In this document: positions 58,237 through 64,000 of the stretch, in pieces
Numbering within the stretch: the first letter of the stretch is position 1
Layout: each line of letters starts with the position of its first letter
Assembly: GCA_030063045.1 (NCBI GenBank)
Contig: JAQSEB010000142.1
Span: 620,001-684,000 of the forward strand
DNA length: 64,000 bases
Direction of reading: 5' to 3'
Source: Pratylenchus scribneri
Taxonomy: Eukaryota > Nematoda > Chromadorea > Rhabditida > Pratylenchidae
Notes under the pieces: model-generated
Databases searched by the model: none
Seen by the model: only the letters and a program-made list of their open reading frames with translations
Told to the model about the DNA's origin: nothing
Translations under genes and position numbers: made by a program

Positions 58237-59279
58237 ATGGCTCAGCAACAACAAACCACCATTCCATCCACACCAGTAATCACCAATGCATCGCGAATTC
58301 TGCTGATCAATGGTGATGGTGGACAATCACCCGTGCGGCGTTGCATGTTTCCAGGTTGCACACGTCCATGTTTGTTTTTAGACTTAACTGCTGTAAACAA
58401 ACACCCGTCATTATAGATTCGGAACATTTGTGGCATGTTCGAATTCAAAGTGATTCGCCAGCTCATCGAAATTTTGATACGCCACGTTCCACAGGACGAA
58501 CCTATCGCCAATTGTCCCCAGGGCAGCAGGAGCGGATAATTTATGATGGGCCAATAGTTCTTCCAGCTAATGGTATGTGTGTTGTTAAATCCTCCTATCC
58601 ATTCATTCAACTCTAATTTGAATAGATGGTATTGGTCAACAACCGCAAGAACAGCCGCCGCAATATCCGCTGAATGAGCAAGATGTTCCCGAAGAGTATG
58701 CTGATGCGGCTGCCAATATGGATCCCGGTAACGATGATGATGATCCGAATTACAATATATTAATCCATCCGCCATGTTTTAGGCAGCGATCAGCTCCTTC
58801 CGCTCTGGGACGAAGTGGAGAGCGAACTCAACGCTAAAAAATGGCGGCCCAATGATGGTGAGTCATCAGGGCATTTAATTTCCACAAAAAAGCTCATTCA
58901 TCTCACAGGCTTAAATGTGCAGGACCGCTGCTTTCTTTGTTTGGGTGAGCGGGAAGTGCATTGGCGCTTTAATCAGTGCGGCTGTACATGCATTTGCACC
59001 GAGTGTGCCGGCGATTGGGAGAATATGGAGGCATTGCGGGAGCTGGCAGAAGAACGCTCAGCCGAACGTTTGAAGCAGTGGAAGCGCAAGTGGGACTGGC
59101 ACAGCCCGTGCTGGTGGACAGAGTGCAACTGCCAGAAAGAACTCGATTCAGTGCTCGATGTGCGCCCGTTATGCTTGAACTGCAACACTGCTAAGGCTGA
59201 CAAGTTTGTCCGGGCACTGCGCAGCCGATCCCCTCGTCAACGAAAACAGCCTCTACGCTATTCACCCATGATGAAATGA
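58237..59279 (+). CDS. Cys-rich RING-like protein, 272 aa, five exons
   Basis: Exons 58237-58354, 58417-58572, 58626-58727, 58786-58857 and 58909-59279 join in frame, all at phase 1. The N-terminal two thirds are Gln/Pro-rich with no known domain. The last exon has a zinc-binding pattern: DRCFLCLGEREVHW, then NQCGCTCICTECAGDW, a charged helix (ALRELAEERSAERLKQWKRK), then SPCWWTECNCQ and LCLNC. The CxxC...CGC-CxxC order resembles a RING finger of the IAP/MULAN type with the usual His replaced by Cys, so it may be a ubiquitin ligase. The acceptor at 58785 (TTTTAGGCAG) rather than 58781 is needed to keep frame. Confidence 0.6.
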
Positions 59280-59682
59280 TATGATTAATTATTCTCCCCC
59301 TTCCCCTCATTCACAATTATATTCAATTATAATTTATTCAAACCCTTTTCAATACCATTATTTTTCACATTTCCATTTAAAATAAAAAAGAAGCCTCTTA
59401 TTCTATTGTACACTCGATTTGAATGGGACGGGATTTGAAGAATGGGGGATGGGCTAAAATGGGAGGAACGGGAAGGGATGGGATGGCAGGGGAGTGCCGA
59501 GAGTGGAATTGCGCAACATTTTTGAATCTGCAGTGGCTTGTTTTTCTCATTTTCCATTCTGTTCCTATGCCAAGAATGGATTTTGGCACATTTATTTCCC
59601 CCAATCATCCCCTTACCTCCTTTTTTCCCCGTTTTCCTAATTTTTAATAATTTTCCAAGATATAAAAAAGTTGATTATTAAA
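59280..59682. other. Possible right edge of the element; no gene seen
   Basis: Sequence becomes AT-rich again. A G/A-rich stretch (GGGACGGGATTTGAAGAATG) lies at 59427. TATAAAA at 59661 precedes the F-box/SPRY ATG by 22 bases. Confidence 0.4.
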
Positions 59683-60756
59683 ATGCCATTCGCAGCCGAA
59701 ACTATTGTGGAAATTTTTGGTTTCCTCTCTGTCTTGGACCTATTTCAATTCTTAACCCGTCATCGCCTATTCTTCTTGCGCCCCTTTGCGCAAATGGTAA
59801 TTTTGTTTTGTAAATTGGGTGAAAACTTTAAAAATCATCTATTAAGCAAATCAAAAATCGTGGAGAAATGATTGCGGAGGGAAAGAAATTGCTCGTGGAA
59901 GGCCATATATTGACACACACCGGAACCCAATATGGTAAATCTATTTTGTTTATTTCTTCTTCTTTTAAATTATAAAATATATTTAGACGAGAATGAATAT
60001 ATGTGGGCACGGAACGTTCTATGTGTGCCAGGAATATTGGAGTGCCGAGGCAAAGCAATTGCCTTCTATTTTGAAATAGAAATTTTAAAAATGGAGGGGT
60101 GAGTTTTCACTTTATTGCTCAAAATTATCTTTAAATTTATTAATCCTTAATCCAGATTGAATGGCATAGTCGTCGGCTACGGTAGAGATCGCGAGGGGCG
60201 TGCATTGCGTGAAAAGCAGTCACAAATGGACGGACTTTTCCAAAGATATATGGGCACCCAAAACAAATTGGGCGATCGAGATCATACGGTTGGCATGGAT
60301 ACACTCTACTGTCTACGCGATGAACGCGTGGAAACCGACCTCACTGCGCCACATCAACTTTTCCAAGAGGGAATGGTTATCGGAATGGGCATTGCGCACT
60401 ACCCCTTTTCAATCGTGGATGAAATAGGATTGGATTGTTTCGCTACATGCAATGGCAAATTAATAGGTTGGCAAGAAATACTTTTCTTATTTAAATATAA
60501 TTACGATTAATATGAATAAACTATAGTTAAATGAAATATTATTCAATTTTTAAGCCATTTAAATTCAGGATCGACTATGCTGTTTTCCCATTTTGCCGAC
60601 ATCAAACTCTTTCCCACGATCAATCTGGCTGTTGGTGGGGATTCAATTCGAGCAAACTTTGGGGAGAAGGATTTTGTCTTTGAAGATTTTGATGCAGTTA
60701 TCCATCCACCACCGATAACAACTTTCCCCACATTCCCCACTAAAAGTTTCCTCTAA
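59683..60756 (+). CDS. F-box/SPRY (RanBPM-like) protein, 270 aa
   Basis: Exons 59683-59796, 59847-59934, 59987-60098, 60156-60466 and 60569-60756 join in frame. The first exon is a short F-box-like helix set (ETIVEIFGFLSVLDLFQF). The rest is a SPRY/B30.2 domain: KAIAFYFEIEILKMEG, IVVGYGRDREG, DEIGLDCFATCNGKLIG, FPTINLAVGGDSIRANFG. SPRY proteins of this RanBPM-like type are greatly expanded in some plant-parasitic nematodes, where secreted forms are effectors; this one lacks a signal peptide and may instead be a ubiquitin-ligase adaptor. Introns and base use look like host genes, but it directly follows the element and could be cargo. Confidence 0.8.
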
Positions 60757-61271
60757 TTCCTTCTATTTTGTCTTTTCATTTTGATTCTTAATGTTCAGGA
60801 ATTTCCCTTCCCATCCATCCATCCATTCATCCAGCTTTATTAATCATTGATTGAACAATACAGCATTGCCCCCCCCCCCTTCCTTATCCAACCCATTTCT
60901 AATAAAATACAACAAAATATTTGGCTTCTCTAACCCCTCACTCTTAATTATATAAAAATTCTCATTTAATTAATTAATTATTCAATTTTCAAATAAAAAG
61001 AAAAATGATTGAGATGGAAAGAGTCCGCCGTGAGGGTAACAAACGCTCCCTCCCCCTTTGGTAAATAATTTGAAAGAAACCTCCAGGGGGAACCAAACAA
61101 AAAAAAACTGAATAAATTTTACTTGGTTAAAATTAATTTCTCTTAATTATTTTCCCTAAACTTATTTGAAAAATTAAAATTTTAAAAACAAATATTTTAA
61201 CAACACATTTATTTTATCATCATCATAATCAAAGAAAAATTCAAATTCAAAAAAATCAAATTATTCATCTT
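60757..61271. other. Intergenic, no gene seen
   Basis: Contains CATCCATCCATCCATTCATCC and a run of C (60871). An ATG at 61005 opens only 19 codons before a possible donor. Confidence 0.45.
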
Positions 61272-63824
61272 TTAATTTCCTCCCATTGCTGCGGCCTCAA
61301 TCGCTCCACCATTTGCCAATTCCGTTCCTGCCGCTGCTGCTGGCTGCTGTGCAATTCCTCCGCCAATGTGCTGCTGTTGGCCCAATTGTGCCCTGAGTCG
61401 GGCCATTTTCTTGCGGCGTTTTCCAGCACCACTGTAAAGGGGGAATAGGGGTATTAGAATAAGTTTAGAAATAAAAAATTTTTTTAATTCCCGTTTGTCT
61501 CTGTTAACCATTATCCCAATCTATGACACTGGCTAAACAGTCCCAGGCCAAAACAGTCCCAGGGTAAGCAGTCCCGGGGCCGGTCCCGGACAGTCCCAAA
61601 CACCAACAAGACAGTCCCAGGGCCGGTCCGGGACAGTCCTAAGCACCGACAAAGCAGTCCCAAGCCGGTCCGGGACAGTCCCAAGCACCGACAAAGCAGT
61701 CCCAAAGGCGGTCCGGAACAGTCCTAAGCAATGTTTTTGATTGGATAGGCAGTCCCAAAGCCGGTCCGGAACGGTCCCAAACCGTAGTTTGGGCCCATTC
61801 CGGCCCAACCGTGGGCCCACCTTTCCACATTGCTTAGGCCCATCCCAGCCCAACCTTGGGCCCACCCTATCAACACTTGGGCCCATCCCGGCCCAACCTT
61901 GGGCCCACCCTATCAACACGTGGGCCCATCCCGGCCCAACCCTGGGCCCACCCTATCAACACGTGGGCCCATCCCGGCCCAACCCTGGGCCCACCCTATC
62001 AACACGTGGGCCCATCCCGCCCCAACCCTGGGCCCATCTAACCAACTATTCCCCCTTTACTCCTAGCTTCCACCCCCTCTAAACTTATCTTATTATTAAT
62101 TTTTGGTCCCGATGTTGATGCCATTTGCTGCTGTTGCTGTTGTTGTTGTAGCGCAGCCAAGCCTCCTAATGCTGCCATTTGCATTTGTTGCTGTTGTTGT
62201 TGTAGTGGTGGTGCCAATCCGCCCAATGCTGCCATTTGCATTTGCATTTGTTGCCAGGGATTGATGAAACTAAAATAAACACAAAAGTATTTAATGATTG
62301 CAAAATAATGTGAAAAAATTACCCATTGAAGGGTGGCAGCATTGGCATTCCATTGAATGGTGGCAGCATTGGCACACCATTGAAGGCCATAGGCAGCATC
62401 GGCTGAAGGAGGGGCATGGAGGCAGCAGGCGGCTGGAATCTAATAATAATAAACAAAATTATTATTTTTAATAGAAATAAAATGAAACATTTACCCATTG
62501 ATTGGGAAATTTGCTGTTGGTTGCGGGATTGGGGCATTTTGCTGTTCCTAAAAAATAAATTATATTCATGTTTAATATTATTAATTCATTAAATTATTAA
62601 AAATTATTAATAATTATTTGATTATTAATTAATTAATTAATTAATTAATTAAAAGGCTTACCCCATTGTTTTGTTGTCCACCGTCTCCTCCGCCTAGATC
62701 CCCTCCATTTTCATGGCCATCAGTGGGAATTTCCTAAATTATTCAAATTATTATTGTTATTTTTTAATTATTCAAATATTTTTAATTCATTAAATTATTA
62801 CCAATTATTAATATTTTTTCATTATTTTTTCATTATTATTAATTCATCAAAATACTTACTATTGTATTGGCCTCAACATGATGCTCCACTGGTTGATGTT
62901 GATGGCCAACATTGCCGCCATCATTACCCTCTACGCTTCTTACTCGTGCCTAAAATAAATATTTTTAAACATATCTTTACAAAAAACAAATAAATTTAAA
63001 TTACTCTTGTGGCGGGAGGAGATGGCGGGGCAGATGGCGGGGTAGTTGGCAGCTGAAAAGAAAAAAAATTATTTAAAATTGAAATAATCAAATATACATA
63101 AAAACAAATTTACCTTGGGCCGTTTATTTCGTCGCCGTTGCAATTGTTCCAAAGGGGGAGGCGATGTCGGCCAATTCTCTCCCCATCTCGCCTTGAATTC
63201 GTCGACTTTCTCTTCACAATTCTGGTAATTAATTATTATTTATTTATTTATTTATTTTTTATAATTAATTTTTATTTATTTAATTTTAATAATTTTATTA
63301 CTATTATTAATTTATAATTTTTATTTAAACTTACCATATTCTCTTCTAATACCCATTCTCCGTGGCTTAAGGGGAATCCCCGCCAGGTTATATAATATTC
63401 AAATTGGGTGCCATTCATTCGCTTCGCCAGAATAGAATTGACCTTTAAATAATAATAATATTATCAAATAGAAATAAAAAAAATAAAATTTTGAATTATT
63501 GAAAAGTTTTTTAAAATAATTAATAAACCTACCGTATAATCTTTCCTCGGTTCCCGTTTCCTTCGACGCTCCGTAAGAAGAGCACTCTTCCGCCTTTTCT
63601 TTTTTGCCACCTGCTGTTGTTGTTGTTGCTTTTGTGCTGGCCCTTTTTGTTGGTGTTGTTCATCATTGAGTTGTGGCGGTTGTTGGGCCACAGCTTGTCC
63701 GTCGTTCAATTGTGGCGGTTGTTCGCCAGTTGCTTGTCCATCGTTGAATTGAGGCGGCTGTTGTTCTTGAATATGGCCTCCAGCAGCAATATCGGCAATT
63801 TTTGGTGATGGCTGCTCAATTAAA
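61272..63824 (-). CDS. Chromodomain protein with Gln/Pro-rich repeats (5' end outside window)
   Basis: Exons on the minus strand: 63824-63533, 63442-63335, 63221-63114, 63052-63005, 62949-62860, 62733-62662, 62547-62495, 62439-62323, one from 62272 whose 3' end is uncertain, and a last exon 61431-61272 with the stop. The first exon starts at a splice acceptor, so upstream exons exist. Residues after RKREPRKDYT form a chromodomain (EYYITWRGFPLSHGEWVLEENM, then a FKARW helix), which reads methylated histone tails. N-terminal to it is a thrice-repeated QPPQxNDGQA; C-terminal to it are MPMLPPFNG, MQMAALGGL and polyQ repeats. Probably a host chromatin factor. The junction across the GC-rich array (62.0-61.43 kb) is unresolved. 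Confidence 0.72.
61545..62037. repeat. Two adjoining GC-rich tandem arrays (42 and 43 bp units)
   Basis: 61545-61760: unit CAGTCCCAAGCCGGTCCGGG plus ACAGTCCCAAGCACCGACAAAG. 61790-62037: unit CCCATCCCGGCCCAACCCTG plus GGCCCACCCTATCAACACGTGGG. Both lie in an intron of the chromodomain gene; open frames across them are artefacts. Confidence 0.85.
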
Positions 63825-64000
63825 CTGAAAAGGAAATAATAAATTTAAATAATGAAAAAATTTTTTGAAAATACCCCTCCTAAGAATCATAATTCTTTAT
63901 TATTTTGCTCAATTGTTCTTAAAAGTCTACATTTTTATTCAGAAAAATAAATATCTTTAAATATAGTATTCCTTTTGTGCCCTAAAATAATCTAAAATTA

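Larger units (their letters stand above)
38100..59650 (+). mobile_element. Maverick/Polinton (adintovirus-like) element, apparently intact
   Basis: In about 21 kb the element carries polymerase B, DDE integrase, packaging ATPase, adenain-like protease, major and minor capsid proteins and a pVI/pX-like protein, all uninterrupted. The region is visibly richer in GC than its neighbours. All genes but one read on the plus strand. The gene set and size fit animal Mavericks, which are now regarded as integrated virus-like elements. The ends given are approximate: I found no convincing terminal inverted repeat or 6-bp target duplication by eye, and the right end may lie anywhere between 59.3 and 61.2 kb. 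Confidence 0.93.

Noticed and set aside
61005..61061. Possible first coding exon (ATGATTGAGATGG...)
   Set aside because: Only 19 codons and no downstream partner exon found.
38100..61270. Terminal inverted repeats of the Maverick
   Set aside because: Compared 38.08-38.3 kb with the complement of 59.3-61.25 kb by eye and found no convincing match; a self-dot-plot is needed.
61511..62082. Pro/Trp-rich open frames up to 128 codons
   Set aside because: GC-rich 42/43-bp tandem arrays.
1..64000. tRNA or rRNA genes
   Set aside because: No cloverleaf-like or rRNA-like sequence noticed on either strand; a covariance-model search was not possible.

Overview
The window looks like a piece of nematode chromosome. 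The evidence is its very AT-rich flanks, short introns ending in TTTTCAG or TTTAG, a serpentine-type chemoreceptor, a glutamate transporter spread over 15 small exons, a BTB-BACK gene, an F-box/SPRY gene and many short palindromic (MITE-like) repeats. I cannot name the species from sequence alone.

Layout. 0-13 kb: one large minus-strand gene (10 visible exons, family not recognised) whose 6.2 kb intron holds two related plus-strand secreted-protein genes, one of them frameshifted. 13.9-23.0 kb: a complete excitatory amino acid transporter gene on the minus strand; two of its introns carry tandem arrays. 24.0-25.7 kb: a BTB-BACK gene (minus). 26.4-31.1 kb: two small paralogous two-exon genes of 64 and 65 aa on opposite strands, with a small membrane-protein gene near the first. 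32.4-33.3 kb: tandem arrays. 34.1-36.2 kb: a complete 7TM receptor. 37.1-38.1 kb: GC-rich tandem arrays.

38.1 to at least 59.3 kb: an apparently intact Maverick/Polinton (adintovirus-like) element, clearly richer in GC than its flanks. It encodes the full replication, integration and virion set: protein-primed-type DNA polymerase B (10 exons), DDE integrase with a chromodomain-like tail, packaging ATPase, adenain-like protease, double-jelly-roll major capsid protein, minor capsid (penton) protein and a pVI/pX-like basic virion protein. It also has several small proteins and an unusual right-hand accessory block. That block holds a Bcl-2-like protein, a one-pass membrane protein with a Cys-rich ectodomain, a stand-alone PAZ-domain protein (the only minus-strand gene of the element), a divergent neighbour with spaced GW/WG tryptophan motifs, and a Cys-rich RING-like protein. 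PAZ and GW/WG are the two parts of the Argonaute pathway that silencing suppressors could mimic, so the pair is my best candidate for a new system: an anti-RNAi module carried by a virus-like element of a host with strong antiviral RNAi. The Bcl-2-like protein would add a block on cell death.

59.7-60.8 kb: an F-box/SPRY gene that may be host DNA or the last cargo gene. 61.3-63.8 kb: a chromodomain, Gln/Pro-rich gene (minus), whose 5' end lies outside the window. The exact ends of the Maverick (terminal inverted repeats, 6-bp target duplication) could not be found by eye. Spliced models were built by hand; all keep reading frame and use GT-AG introns, except two introns that need GC-AG, and one junction in the last gene stays unresolved.
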